Numbered from the stretch's first letter, positions 32,847 to 42,002 are shown. The stretch is 64,000 bases of DNA from CAZCJU01 sp964498965 (GCA_964498965.1 CAZCJU010000002.1:6954-70953); one strand, 5' to 3'. Numbers and translations are program-made. The notes: generated from the sequence alone by a model not told the origin.

Positions 32847-33782
32847 ATGTGTGAGATTTACGGAAAAGTAGTCCTCGGTGTCGGAGGAAAATATAACGTC
32901 TGCGTAAAAGACACGGATGAAATAATCGAAAAGTGCCACGCACGCGGCGTGTTCAAGCACGATAAAATACGTGTGTTGCCGGGCGATGACGTAAAGCTTG
33001 ATAATGTGGGCGGTGAGTATTGCATAAGCGAGGTCTTGCCGAGAAAAAACGTGCTGATCCGTCCGCCTATGGCAAATCTTGACATCATATTCGTTACACT
33101 CAGCATAAAAAGCCCGTTACCGGATACCGTATATGCGGACAAGTTGTGTGCGATATCAATATATAATAAGATAAAGCCCGTGATAGTTATCACAAAAGCA
33201 GAGCTTGATGAGCTAAACTCGGAAGAATTGAAAAACGTATATAACAAAGCCGGTTTTGATGCATTTGCGGTTTCTTCCGAAGAGAATATCGGAATCGATG
33301 AGTTTAAATCATACGTCGGTAATTGCCTTCGTGATAAAACGGCGGCATTTTCCGGTGCTTCGGGAGCGGGAAAATCAACCTTGATCAATAAACTGTTTCC
33401 GTCTTTGATGTGCGAGGTCGGCGAAATCAGTAAAAAAATCGAACGAGGCAAAAACACCACGAGAAAAATTCAGCTTTTCAGACTGAATAACGGTGCTTTC
33501 CTTGCGGATACTCCGGGCTTTTCCATGCTTGATTTGGAACGCTTCGAATTTTTCTCGATAAGCGATCTGCCGTACCTGTTTCCCGAATACGAAGAATATC
33601 TTTTCGGTTGTAAATATAAAAAATGCACCCATACAAAAGAGGAAGGATGCAGGATAATAGAAGCGGTGAAAAACGGCGAATTGTCACTTTCACGCCATGA
33701 AAGCTACGTTAAGATATTCAATGACCTTAAAGAGAAAAAACAGTGGGAGCATAAGGGCGAAGAGGAACATATTAAAATTTAA
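32847..33782 (+). CDS. rsgA: Ribosome small subunit-dependent GTPase A
   Basis: The GTPase of about 311 residues assists 30S maturation. It has an OB domain at the N-terminus (VVLGVGGKYNV), circularly permuted G motifs ITKAELDE (G4) before GASGAGKSTLINKL (G1) and DTPGFS (G3), then a zinc-binding C-terminal domain (CKYKKCTHTKEEGC). The start is ATG at 32847, two bases past the prkC stop; a GTG at 32841 overlaps prkC by four bases and would add two residues. It ends the conserved rightward block with a terminator just after. Confidence 0.93.
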   Translation: MCEIYGKVVLGVGGKYNVCVKDTDEIIEKCHARGVFKHDKIRVLPGDDVKLDNVGGEYCISEVLPRKNVLIRPPMANLDIIFVTLSIKSPLPDTVYADKLCAISIYNKIKPVIVITKAELDELNSEELKNVYNKAGFDAFAVSSEENIGIDEFKSYVGNCLRDKTAAFSGASGAGKSTLINKLFPSLMCEVGEISKKIERGKNTTRKIQLFRLNNGAFLADTPGFSMLDLERFEFFSISDLPYLFPEYEEYLFGCKYKKCTHTKEEGCRIIEAVKNGELSLSRHESYVKIFNDLKEKKQWEHKGEEEHIKI

Positions 33783-33817
33783 TGTGCTATTTCATGTAAG
33801 CTCAAAACGAATAATAG

Positions 33818-33857
33818 AAAAAAGCTAACCGATTCGTAAAGATCGATTAGCTTTTTT
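33818..33857. terminator. Terminator between rsgA and clpX
   Basis: A stem of AAAAAAGCTAACCGAT (33818-33833) with ATCGATTAGCTTTTTT (33842-33857), one mismatch, ends in a T run on the plus strand. The A run opposite could serve the leftward clpX transcript as well. Confidence 0.8.
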
Positions 33858-33913
33858 GTGGATCTCAAATGACTTGCCGCATTCGTCGCACAAATGACGG
33901 TTAAAAGTAAATA

Positions 33914-34020
33914 GATCCTTGCATTTGAGAGATCGACAGTCGACAGTCGACAGTCGACAGTCGACAATCGACAATCGACAATCGATAAATATCGGCGAAC
34001 GATGAACAAATGCAAGAATC
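33914..34020. repeat. Heptamer tandem array inside an inverted repeat
   Basis: Seven 7-base units run from 33937 to 33985: four CAGTCGA, then three CAATCGA. Fourteen-base arms flank the array as an inverted repeat, GATCCTTGCATTTG (33914-33927) and CAAATGCAAGAATC (34007-34020), with one mismatch. No coding sequence is inside. The arms lie between the rsgA terminator and the clpX stop codon. Confidence 0.85.
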
Positions 34021-34024
34021 TGTT

Positions 34025-35350
34025 TTATTTTGCCTCTTTCGACTTACGAATGTACGTCGGCGTGCCGCTTTTATTTACATAATCAGCTGTTATGATGACC
34101 TTTTCAATCGTGTTATCGGACGGAACATTGTACATAACGCCAAGCATTAAGCTCTCGATTATGGAACGCAAGCCCCTTGCACCCGTGCCTCTTTCAATGG
34201 CAAGCTTTGCTATCGCTTTGAGTGCCTCCGTATCGAATTCAAGCGTAACGCCGTCCATGTCGAGCAGTGCCGTGTATTGCTTTGTGAGAGAATTTTTCGG
34301 TTCGCAAAGAATTTTCGTCAACGCCTCCGTATTCAACGAATCAAGCGTCGTAATTATGGGAAGTCTGCCGACAAGCTCGGGTATCAATCCGTACTTTACT
34401 ATGTCCTGTGCGATAACGTGACGGTATATCTGTGCCTTGTCGCCGATATCGGCTTTCTTTTGTTCGTTGCCGAAGCCGATAATCTGATTGCCCATTCGAC
34501 GTTCGATGATATCCGATAAGCCGTCGAACGCACCGCCGCATATGAAAAGTATGTTTTCGGTATTTATTTGTATAAATTCCTGATTCGGGTGCTTACGCCC
34601 GCCTTGCGGGGGAACATTGGACACCGTACCCTCGAGAATTTTCAAAAGTGCCTGCTGAACACCCTCGCCGGAAACATCACGGGTAATGGAACGGTTTTCA
34701 CTGCGTCTTGATATTTTATCTATCTCGTCAATGTAAATTATGCCTTTTTCGGCAAGTTCGATATCATAGTCGGCTGCCTGAATAAGTCGTAACAGTATGT
34801 TCTCAACGTCCTCACCGACATACCCCGCCTCCGTGAGAGTCGTTGCGTCGGCTATGGCAAACGGAACACGCATGGCTTTGGCAAGTGTTTGTGCGATATA
34901 TGTCTTACCGACACCCGTCGGTCCGAGAAGAAGAACGTTACTCTTTTGAATTTCGACTTCTTCTTTCTTTGTATCGTCTTTATTTACGTCTTTCTTGCCT
35001 TTTTTGCCTTTTTTAGTCTTTTTAATCGTGTCGGCACGGAGAATACGTTTGTAGTGATTGTATACCGCAACCGAAAGTGCTACCTTGGCATCGTCCTGCC
35101 CGATCACATATTCGTCGAGCGATGCTTTTATATCTTTGGGCTTGGGCAAATTTTCAAGTGTCAATTTATCGGTATCGCCGCCGTTTTCACCTGATATATC
35201 GAACTGTTCGTCTATGATTTCGTTGCATAGCTCAATGCATATATCGCATATCATAGCTCCGGTGTGGGAGGGAATCAGAAAATGAACCTGACTTTCATCC
35301 CTCCCGCAAAATGAGCAACGATGCAATGTGCTTTTTGTATTTGAAGCCAT
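34025..35350 (-). CDS. clpX: ATP-dependent Clp protease ATP-binding subunit ClpX
   Basis: The 441-residue AAA+ unfoldase feeds substrates to ClpP. It has an N-terminal zinc-binding domain (CSFCGRDE...CDICIELC), Walker A GPTGVGKTYIAQ, Walker B IIYIDEIDKI, and the IGF loop (QIIGFGNE) that docks on ClpP. Between residues about 100 and 130 it carries a Lys-rich insertion (KKTKKGKKGKKDVNKDD) just before Walker A, uncommon among ClpX proteins. It is the last gene of the leftward tig-clpP-clpX cluster, 8 bases after clpP. Confidence 0.95.
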   Translation of the reverse strand: MASNTKSTLHRCSFCGRDESQVHFLIPSHTGAMICDICIELCNEIIDEQFDISGENGGDTDKLTLENLPKPKDIKASLDEYVIGQDDAKVALSVAVYNHYKRILRADTIKKTKKGKKGKKDVNKDDTKKEEVEIQKSNVLLLGPTGVGKTYIAQTLAKAMRVPFAIADATTLTEAGYVGEDVENILLRLIQAADYDIELAEKGIIYIDEIDKISRRSENRSITRDVSGEGVQQALLKILEGTVSNVPPQGGRKHPNQEFIQINTENILFICGGAFDGLSDIIERRMGNQIIGFGNEQKKADIGDKAQIYRHVIAQDIVKYGLIPELVGRLPIITTLDSLNTEALTKILCEPKNSLTKQYTALLDMDGVTLEFDTEALKAIAKLAIERGTGARGLRSIIESLMLGVMYNVPSDNTIEKVIITADYVNKSGTPTYIRKSKEAK

Positions 35351-35358
35351 AAGAATCC

Positions 35359-35946
35359 TTATTGTTTATTTACGATGATCTTATCGATAAGACCGTAGTC
35401 GAGTGCTTGCTGTGCAGATAAATAATTATCACGGTCGGTATCAATGCAAATTTGCTCGTATGACTTGCCCGTGTTTTCGGCGAGAATACGATTCATCTTC
35501 TCTCGAATTTGGATAATATGGTCGGCGTGGATCTTAATATCAGATGCCTGACCGCCCAATCCGTTCATCAAGGGCTGGTGTATCATGATCTCGCTGTTGG
35601 GCAATGCAAAACGCTTACCTTTAGTACCTGCGGCAAGGAGAAACGAACCCATGCTTGCCGCCATACCGATGCAGATCGTCGAAACGTCGCATTTAATGTA
35701 ATTCATCGTGTCGTATATTGCCATTCCGTCGGAAATGGAACCGCCGGGGCTGTTTATATAAAAGTAGATATCCTTTTCGGGATCCTGTGCCTCGAGAAAC
35801 AGTAATTGTGCTACGATGAGTGCGGAAGTGGTCGGATTTACGTCCTCGTACAGCAGAATGATCCTGTCCGTTAAAAGACGGGAAAATATGTCGTAGGAAC
35901 GTTCTCCGCGATTCGTTTGTTCAATGACATAAGGTATACTTGGCAT
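35359..35946 (-). CDS. clpP: ATP-dependent Clp protease proteolytic subunit
   Basis: The 195-residue serine peptidase forms the two-ring proteolytic core. The catalytic Ser lies in ICIGMAASMGSFLL, the His in NSEIMIHQPL, and the Asp in the DTDRDN region. The N-terminus MPSIPYVIEQTNRGERSYDIFSRLL is typical. It follows GAGGA-type ribosome site AAAGGAGAAC. Tig is 23 bases upstream, clpX 8 downstream. Confidence 0.95.
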   Translation of the reverse strand: MPSIPYVIEQTNRGERSYDIFSRLLTDRIILLYEDVNPTTSALIVAQLLFLEAQDPEKDIYFYINSPGGSISDGMAIYDTMNYIKCDVSTICIGMAASMGSFLLAAGTKGKRFALPNSEIMIHQPLMNGLGGQASDIKIHADHIIQIREKMNRILAENTGKSYEQICIDTDRDNYLSAQQALDYGLIDKIIVNKQ

Positions 35947-35969
35947 ATGTTCTCCTTTGTGGGTGTGAA

Positions 35970-37274
35970 TTATTCGGCACTTTCCTCGGGTGTAACTACC
36001 TTGATTTCGGCACTTTCCTTGACGAGGTCAACTGCTTTTCTGACTTTGATATCGGTCGCCAGATCATCCTTGTAGATTGCGGCTTTTATCTTGTCAAGCT
36101 CCATTTCGTATATTTTCGCAAGCTCCGCATATTCCTTTTCTATATCCTCTTCGGTAGCTTCGAAATTCTCCGTCTTTGCTATTTCTTCGAGAATAAGGCG
36201 AAGCTTGACCTGCTTTTCCGCCTGAGGACGTGTGCTTTCCTTAAGCTGTTCGATCGTCGATGATGTGTACTTGAGGTACATATCGAGCGACATTCCCTGC
36301 TGTGCAAGACGTGCCTCGTAGTTGCGAAGCTCGTTTTCAACCTCGCTGTCGATCATAGGTGCGGGTACATCGACCTCGGTTGCGGCGATAAGATGATCCA
36401 AAAGCTGCTCTTCGGTTATGTTGGAGGCGATGTCCTCGTTTCTCTTTTCAATCTTTGCCTTCATATCGGCTCTGTATTCAGCATAGGTATCGAAATCCGA
36501 AACGTCTTTAGCAAATTCGTCGTCAAGCTCGGGAAGCTCCTCGAATTCAATCTTGTGAAGCTTGCAGGCGAATACCGCTGCCTTGCCCGAAAGCTCCTCC
36601 GAATGGTACTCTTCGGGGAAGGTTACGTTTACATCAAATTCGTCGCCTATGTTCTTGCCTACGATCTGTTCCTCAAAGCCGGGAATAAAGTGCTTTGAAC
36701 CGAGTTTGAGCTTCTGCTCGCTTGCTGTGCCGCCCTCAAAAGGAACGGAATCTACAGTACCGCAGTAATCTATCGTGACCGTATCATCCATTGCGGCGGG
36801 ACGGTCGGTTATCTCTACCATACGGGAGTTTCTGTGTCTTATCTTGTCGATTTCGTTATCAACGTCCTCTTCCGTGGTTTCCTTGATGTTCTTTTCCGCA
36901 GTTAAGCCCTTGTATTGACCGAGAACTATCTCGGGACGAACATAGAACTTAGCCTTAACGAGAAAGCCCTCTTCGTCGTTGCCGTCAAAGTCGAATTCGG
37001 GAGAGCTTACGGGATCAACATCGGCTTCTTTGAGTGCCGCATCGTATGCGTCGGGAAGAATAACGTTTAATGCGTCATTGTAAAAGAAATCGGCACCGTA
37101 CATTTTTTCGATTATAGCCTTGGGAGCTTTACCGGGACGAAAACCGGGTATCCTTACTTTGCTTGAATTTGCCTTGTATGCGTTGTATACGGCCTTTTCA
37201 AACTGATTGCGATCGATTATGAATTCAATTTCACGTACGTTCTTCTCGGGTGTCGAAACATTTCTTAATTTCAT
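35970..37274 (-). CDS. tig: Trigger factor (ribosome-associated chaperone)
   Basis: The 434-residue chaperone has the ribosome-binding motif VRIPGFRPGKAPKAII near residue 45, a central FKBP-type prolyl isomerase domain (VTIDYCGTVDSVPFEGG, then FEEQIVGKNIGDEFDVNVTFPEEY) and a helical C-terminal cradle. It shields nascent chains on the ribosome. It is the first gene of a cluster with clpP and clpX and has its own promoter. Confidence 0.95.
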   Translation of the reverse strand: MKLRNVSTPEKNVREIEFIIDRNQFEKAVYNAYKANSSKVRIPGFRPGKAPKAIIEKMYGADFFYNDALNVILPDAYDAALKEADVDPVSSPEFDFDGNDEEGFLVKAKFYVRPEIVLGQYKGLTAEKNIKETTEEDVDNEIDKIRHRNSRMVEITDRPAAMDDTVTIDYCGTVDSVPFEGGTASEQKLKLGSKHFIPGFEEQIVGKNIGDEFDVNVTFPEEYHSEELSGKAAVFACKLHKIEFEELPELDDEFAKDVSDFDTYAEYRADMKAKIEKRNEDIASNITEEQLLDHLIAATEVDVPAPMIDSEVENELRNYEARLAQQGMSLDMYLKYTSSTIEQLKESTRPQAEKQVKLRLILEEIAKTENFEATEEDIEKEYAELAKIYEMELDKIKAAIYKDDLATDIKVRKAVDLVKESAEIKVVTPEESAE

Positions 37275-37313
37275 TTTAATAATCCTCTTAATTTTCCATT
37301 ATATATCAAATCT

Positions 37314-37341
37314 ATTGTACTTACAAAAACAGATTTGTCAA
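37314..37341 (-). promoter_or_regulatory. Promoter for tig-clpP-clpX
   Basis: Minus-strand TTGACA (complement of 37336-37341), a 16-base spacer and TACAAT (complement of 37314-37319), 40 bases upstream of the tig start. Confidence 0.65.
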
Positions 37342-37357
37342 TATATATCCATGAAAT

Positions 37358-38068
37358 TTAAATAAAAATTTTATACGGCTTAAAATTTAAAGCGTCGGCG
37401 GCTACTAAATTGAATACGATCCCGTCGTGCGTAAACGAAAGCGGTCGGTCGTATATGCCGTGTATGTGACCGAAAAAGCACTGCGTTACACCGTGTTTCT
37501 TCAATACCTCTATGAGCGGCGGACAGATGTACGTTCCGAATACGGGCGGGAAATGAAGAAATACCGCTTTCTTTGCGTCGGGATCATTCTTTTCCGCATG
37601 TGTCAAGCTCATATCAAGACGTATCGCTTCTCTTGCCACTATCGCAGTACTGTCGGCACTGTTTTCCGGTATAATACGCTCCGGGGTGTACCAACCTCTT
37701 GAACCGCATATTGCGTAATTTTCGGCAAGTACGGAGTTGCATCTCAAAAATGTGTAGTTAAAGTTGTTTTTTAAACAAAATTCTTCTAATTTTTTCAAAG
37801 ATTGCCACCAAAAGTCATGATTGCCCTCAATAAGCACTTTTTTGCCGGGCAGAGAATCGATGAAGCGAAAATCCTCGATCCCGCCTTCGAGCGTCATAGC
37901 CCATGAGAAATCACCGGCAATTACGACTGTGTCATTTTCGTTTACGGTGCTTTCCCACTCGTGTTTGATTTTTTCCGAATAATTTTTCCACCTGCCGCCG
38001 AAAACGTCCATTCGTTTTTTCGGATCGCCCAGTGCAAGATGAAGATCGGCTATTGCGTAAAGCGACAT
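37358..38068 (-). CDS. Metallophosphoesterase
   Basis: The 236-residue protein has calcineurin-type motifs: YAIADLHLALG (DxH), VIAGDFSWAMT (GD), IEGNHDFWW (GNHD), AVFLHFPPVFG (H) and FFGHIHGIYD (GHxH). These hold a two-metal site. Its SW/FWWQ aromatic pattern marks a family usually annotated simply as a metallophosphoesterase. I start it at ATG 38066-38068, behind GAGGAAAC; a frame extending upstream to about 38227 lacks a ribosome site. Substrate unknown. Confidence 0.88.
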   Translation of the reverse strand: MSLYAIADLHLALGDPKKRMDVFGGRWKNYSEKIKHEWESTVNENDTVVIAGDFSWAMTLEGGIEDFRFIDSLPGKKVLIEGNHDFWWQSLKKLEEFCLKNNFNYTFLRCNSVLAENYAICGSRGWYTPERIIPENSADSTAIVAREAIRLDMSLTHAEKNDPDAKKAVFLHFPPVFGTYICPPLIEVLKKHGVTQCFFGHIHGIYDRPLSFTHDGIVFNLVAADALNFKPYKIFI

Positions 38069-38143
38069 ACTGTTTCCTCGTCGTGTGAATATCTTTTCGA
38101 AAATCGTAAATAATAATAGCAACAAAGCAAGGAGGGAATTAAA

Positions 38144-38335
38144 ATGGCAAATTGTAATGACGGACAAAAATGTACGGTAAAGCATATAAAGGGCATAGGC
38201 TGTGACGTGAAAAACTGCGTTTATCATGACGGCGACAGCTATTGCACAGCCGAAAAGGTGTCAATAGGTCCCGGTTTCGCAAGCTGCTGTACCGATACCG
38301 TATGCACGACCTTTAAACAGAAAAATTTCGACTAA
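38144..38335 (+). CDS. DUF1540 small cysteine-rich protein
   Basis: The 63-residue protein carries the DUF1540 pattern IGCDVKNCVYHDGDSYCTAEKVSIG, with additional Cys pairs (CNDGQKC, SCC, TVC). Such proteins are assumed to bind a metal, and are common in Clostridia. The ATG follows AAGGAGGGAAT, a strong ribosome site. It ends 3 bases into the convergent murC gene. Function unknown. Confidence 0.85.
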   Translation: MANCNDGQKCTVKHIKGIGCDVKNCVYHDGDSYCTAEKVSIGPGFASCCTDTVCTTFKQKNFD

Positions 38336-39708
38336 AGCAATTGCGTCAGTCGGTTTATATCGCCGGCTCCCATCACAACCACAATATCGTCCTCACGGAC
38401 GGTATTTTTTATATATTCGGCTATTTGCTCGAAATTACCGATGTATACGCCGTTTTCGGTTCTTTCCGCAAGCAATGAACCGCTCATGCCGAGCGTGTCT
38501 GTTTCTCTTGCCGGATATATGTCCGCAAATATGACCTGAAAGCATTTTCCGAATGATGAAGTGAAATCATCGAACAATCCTTTTGTACGTGTATATGTGT
38601 GTGACTGGAAAACACAAAATAATCTTCCGGTGCATATTCTTGCGGCGGAATCAAGTGTGGCTCGGATCTCAGTCGGGTGATGTGCGTAATCGTCGAAAAC
38701 CTTTGCTCCGTTACACGTTTTTTTGTATTCGAATCGACGACCGACTCCGTGAAAATCGCTCAATGACGCAGCGACGTGCTTTCCGTCGATACCATATAAT
38801 ACGGCAACACCGCACGCACAAAGTGCGTTGCTTATGTTATGAAAGCCGCAAACACCGAGAGTGATGTGACAGTACGGCTCACCCTTGTAAAAAACATCAA
38901 AATCCGGGTGTGAGTCGATATACGTGATATTTTCGGCACGCACATCGGCGGATTTGCCCGTACCGCACCGGATGACGTTATTTAAATCGTTTACGATATC
39001 GTTTGCGGCATCGCAATCCGAATTTATGACGACAGAATGCTTTGCACTCTGTGCATACTTTATAAACGAAGTAACGTAATTTTCAAAATTGCCGAAATAG
39101 TCCACGTGATCAAGTTCGCAGTTGAGTATGACAGCACAGGACGGAAAAAATGAAAGAAACGAATCTTTGTATTCACAAGCCTCGAAAACAAGATTCTCGA
39201 ATCCACCCTGCCTGTACGAGCCGTTTAACGACGGTATATCGGCACCGTTCAAAATCGTCGGGTCACGCTTGGCGTGCATGAATATTTCGGATATCATACC
39301 CGTTGTTGTGCTTTTTCCGTGCGTTCCCGCAACACCGATCGAATTCTCGTACTTTGCTATGATATATCCCAAAAAATCGGCACGGTATATCAAATCATAA
39401 CCGTTGTCCCTTGCATATCGATATTCGGGATTACCGTCGTTTATGGCGGCGTTATACACGAAAACCGTAAAGCCGGAAGCGTTGTCGGCGGAATGACCTA
39501 TGTGTACTTCTATTCCTTCGCTTTTCAAATCGTCCGTAAGCTGCGAGCGTGTTCTGTCCGAGCCGCCTACGTTATATCCGTCTTTTGTGCATATTCGTGC
39601 AAGAGATGACATGGAAACACCGCCTATTCCTATGAAGTAAACGTTTCTTTGATCCTTCAATAAAGCATCGATCTCGCTCGGCGAATAGTATTTTCCGTTG
39701 TCGGACAT
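38332..39708 (-). CDS. murC: UDP-N-acetylmuramate--L-alanine ligase
   Basis: The 458-residue enzyme adds L-Ala to UDP-MurNAc in peptidoglycan synthesis. The N-terminal Rossmann domain has YFIGIGGVSMSSLAR; the central ATPase has GTHGKSTTTGMI; the ligase motif DDYAHHPTEIRATL follows. A GGAGGT ribosome site precedes the ATG. The gene is divergent from spoVG, and no other mur gene is adjacent. Confidence 0.95.
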   Translation of the reverse strand: MSDNGKYYSPSEIDALLKDQRNVYFIGIGGVSMSSLARICTKDGYNVGGSDRTRSQLTDDLKSEGIEVHIGHSADNASGFTVFVYNAAINDGNPEYRYARDNGYDLIYRADFLGYIIAKYENSIGVAGTHGKSTTTGMISEIFMHAKRDPTILNGADIPSLNGSYRQGGFENLVFEACEYKDSFLSFFPSCAVILNCELDHVDYFGNFENYVTSFIKYAQSAKHSVVINSDCDAANDIVNDLNNVIRCGTGKSADVRAENITYIDSHPDFDVFYKGEPYCHITLGVCGFHNISNALCACGVAVLYGIDGKHVAASLSDFHGVGRRFEYKKTCNGAKVFDDYAHHPTEIRATLDSAARICTGRLFCVFQSHTYTRTKGLFDDFTSSFGKCFQVIFADIYPARETDTLGMSGSLLAERTENGVYIGNFEQIAEYIKNTVREDDIVVVMGAGDINRLTQLL

Positions 39709-39866
39709 TTTTTACCTCCGAATACTTTTGATTGTTAAAAAAATAACTGAATACATAATACTTGTTAAATAAATGGACAAAATGCAATAACCTGGCATTC
39801 AACAGAGTTAACAATTATTTCAAACAATATTTTTCTAAGCTTGTTTTATGTTTAACATCTGTATAG

Positions 39867-39872
39867 TATAAT
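39867..39872 (+). promoter_or_regulatory. -10 box upstream of spoVG
   Basis: A TATAAT hexamer lies 53 bases before the start codon. The expected -35 position (ending at 39849) reads TTTTAT, a poor match. In Bacillus spoVG is transcribed by sigma-H, so a non-sigma-A promoter is also possible. Confidence 0.4.
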
Positions 39873-39924
39873 TACGATAAAGCTTGCCGTACGGTAAGCG
39901 AAAAAATGGAGAGAGGAAATTACT

Positions 39925-40218
39925 ATGGAGATCTCGGATATCAAAATCAGAAAAATCTTTGAAGAAGGCCCTATGAAAGCGATCGTGTCGGTGACATTCG
40001 ACAATCAGCTGGCGGTTCATGACATAAAGGTTATTTATGCTCGTGAAAAATACTTTATCGTAATGCCCAGCAGAAAGAATCCCGATAACACGTATCGTGA
40101 CATCGTTCACCCTATCAATTCTGATTTCCGCAAGGTACTTGAAAGTGCTGTAATCGAAACATTCCATGCACAGAGGGATTCGATACTTGCCGAGCAGAGC
40201 ATGAACGGAGAATTCTGA
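39925..40218 (+). CDS. spoVG: Septation and sporulation regulator SpoVG
   Basis: The 97-residue DNA/RNA-binding protein starts MEISDIKIRK and has the conserved central DNQLAVHDIKVI and FIVMPSRKNPDNTYRDIVHPINSDFRK. SpoVG influences septation, sporulation and virulence regulation in Firmicutes. It has an AGAGAGGA ribosome site, and a strong hairpin terminator follows. It is divergent from murC. Confidence 0.95.
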   Translation: MEISDIKIRKIFEEGPMKAIVSVTFDNQLAVHDIKVIYAREKYFIVMPSRKNPDNTYRDIVHPINSDFRKVLESAVIETFHAQRDSILAEQSMNGEF

Positions 40219-40228
40219 ATGCATCTGT

Positions 40229-40261
40229 AAAAACGCTGCCGCCGAAAACGGCGGCGTTTTT
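40229..40261. terminator. Terminator after spoVG
   Basis: GCCGCCG-AAAA-CGGCGGC (40238-40255) is flanked by AAAAACG on the left and GTTTTT on the right. It also overlaps the stop of the convergent glycosyltransferase gene and can serve both strands. Confidence 0.85.
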
Positions 40262-40979
40262 ATTTGTATCTTTTCTTTACGTTTTTCTTTATTTTCATCA
40301 AATCATGAAGCATTTTGAAGGAGTCGGAAAAAACGTGTACCGTGGATTGACGATGGTTGATGATCTTTACGGGAACCTCCTCACATTTGCAGTCCGATTT
40401 GTGTGCGGAAAGAAGCACCTCGAAGTCAAATGCGAAGCCGTCGGTCGTGCATTGAGCGAATATTTCTCTCGCCTTATCTCCTTTGAAGCCTTTGATGCCG
40501 CATTGCGAATCCGTCAGCTTGAAGCCCGCAATAAGACATATAAATTTAATGTAGATCTTTGACGCTATTTTTCTCAAAAGCGTGTAGCCCTCGTATCCGT
40601 CGGCGGAAAGATTACGCGAACCTGCAATGACATCTATGCTCGGATCGCTCATAAAACGATCGTATACCCTTTTTACAACATCTACGCCGAATGCAAGGTC
40701 GCAATCAGTGTAGATCACGATATCTCCGCTGCTTTTCAGCACGCCGGTGCGTACCGCACAGCCCTTGCCTCTGTTTTTTTCGTATCTTGAAAGAATTATA
40801 CGTTCGTCTGTTTCCGAGTACTTCTTTACGATATCGCCGCAACCGTCGGTAGAACCGTCGTCGGAAAAGATCAATTCGTAGTCATCGAAATTTTCGGACA
40901 TAAAGCTCGAAAAAACCTCGATCGAGTCCGATATGATCGGGCTTTCGTTATACATAGGTATTATAACCGATACTTTCAT
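40260..40979 (-). CDS. Family 2 glycosyltransferase (dolichyl-phosphate mannose synthase-like)
   Basis: The 239-residue protein has GT-A motifs VSVIIPMYNESPII, ELIFSDDGSTDG, NRGKGCAVRTG (KG-x-G type), DIVIYTDCDLAF (DxD) and TDSQCGIKGF (the QCG motif of DPMS-like enzymes). It has no C-terminal membrane helices, so it is probably soluble or peripheral. Such enzymes transfer a sugar from a nucleotide donor to a polyprenyl phosphate. The ATG follows AAAGGTTAAA. It is 39 bases downstream of the sortase gene, probably one transcript. Confidence 0.85.
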   Translation of the reverse strand: MKVSVIIPMYNESPIISDSIEVFSSFMSENFDDYELIFSDDGSTDGCGDIVKKYSETDERIILSRYEKNRGKGCAVRTGVLKSSGDIVIYTDCDLAFGVDVVKRVYDRFMSDPSIDVIAGSRNLSADGYEGYTLLRKIASKIYIKFICLIAGFKLTDSQCGIKGFKGDKAREIFAQCTTDGFAFDFEVLLSAHKSDCKCEEVPVKIINHRQSTVHVFSDSFKMLHDLMKIKKNVKKRYK

Positions 40980-41018
40980 AATTTAACCTTTCGATCTGGA
41001 TATCCTATCCCGCAAATG

Positions 41019-42002
41019 TCATTTCGATACGCTTACGAGCTTTGCATGAATGGCCCAACGCTTGTTGTCACGCATATTGGTACACGTGGAAAGCGTAAGA
41101 AGCTTGTCGCCGGCAGCGAAGGAGATATCTTTGCTGTACAGTGATTTTTGACGGCAAGTTTCTACGAATGAGAGAAAATGCTCACTGTTGGCAAAATAAG
41201 TGCGAATGTAATTGTATGTTGAAACCGTGGAATAAATTGAAAATACCTCATAGGTATATATTCCGTCAAGCGTTGAAATTATTACGGGTCTTGAATTGAA
41301 AACGTCCTCTCGGGTGTAATCGACAAGCTGAGAAAACATTATGCCCGTGGTGGACATATTGTGTCCGTAAACAATAAGATTTTTGTTGTCCTCAAGATGT
41401 TCCTCGGTTCGTCCGTCGGCGAATATCGCACCGTTTTTGTTGTTTTCCTTGGAAACCGAGTGTGTGAGATAGTAATCGTTATCTCCGCTGAACATTATGG
41501 GAAAATCTATATCCGTTCCGGGTATCGTGATCCAGCCCCAAATATCGGAGTTGTAACGCTTTAAGGCGAGAATTTTCGTCTTAATGTTCTCGTATTCCTC
41601 GTTGTACGTTCCCTGCGAATAGTCAACGTCGATGACCTCGCCTGCGTGCGAACGGTCTACGGACAGCGTGGATACGTTTTCGGCAGTTTTGTTGTCGGCG
41701 GTGAACAGATTTCCGCTGTCATCTCTGAATATATTTTTGTAAAATTCGTTCTCGTTCGATGCATTTATATAATCCATGGCGTAAAGCACGAGTGCAGAAC
41801 AGCTGGCAACGAAAACGAGCGTGCTTAAGGTGAGCATGAAATATCTGAATGCACCCATGAGCAATCTTTTTGTGCTTTTTCTTTCGTATATGCCTCGTCT
41901 TACAGGCAGATCCGAGCAACGAAGCGAGTCAAGCTCCTTAATAAATGAAGAATCAACTTGCTTTTGTTCGAAAAACACTGTTTGTTTTGATGATTTTTTC
42001 AT
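41019..42002 (-). CDS. srtB: Class B sortase
   Basis: The 327-residue transpeptidase has one N-terminal membrane helix (about residues 57-80) and an extracellular sortase domain. The catalytic His is in LIVYGHNMSTTG, the Cys in LTLSTCTNMRDNKR, and the Arg follows within that segment. IWGWITIPGTDIDFPIMFSGDNDYYL is the class B hallmark. It cleaves a sorting motif and links the protein to the peptidoglycan. The surface protein at 293-3874 carries the plausible substrate motif PPQTA. No gene for a substrate is adjacent; a glycosyltransferase lies downstream. Confidence 0.92.
   Translation of the reverse strand: MKKSSKQTVFFEQKQVDSSFIKELDSLRCSDLPVRRGIYERKSTKRLLMGAFRYFMLTLSTLVFVASCSALVLYAMDYINASNENEFYKNIFRDDSGNLFTADNKTAENVSTLSVDRSHAGEVIDVDYSQGTYNEEYENIKTKILALKRYNSDIWGWITIPGTDIDFPIMFSGDNDYYLTHSVSKENNKNGAIFADGRTEEHLEDNKNLIVYGHNMSTTGIMFSQLVDYTREDVFNSRPVIISTLDGIYTYEVFSIYSTVSTYNYIRTYFANSEHFLSFVETCRQKSLYSKDISFAAGDKLLTLSTCTNMRDNKRWAIHAKLVSVSK

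Noticed and set aside
33937..33985. The heptamer array as a CRISPR
   Set aside because: Units are 7 bases with no spacers; no cas gene is present.
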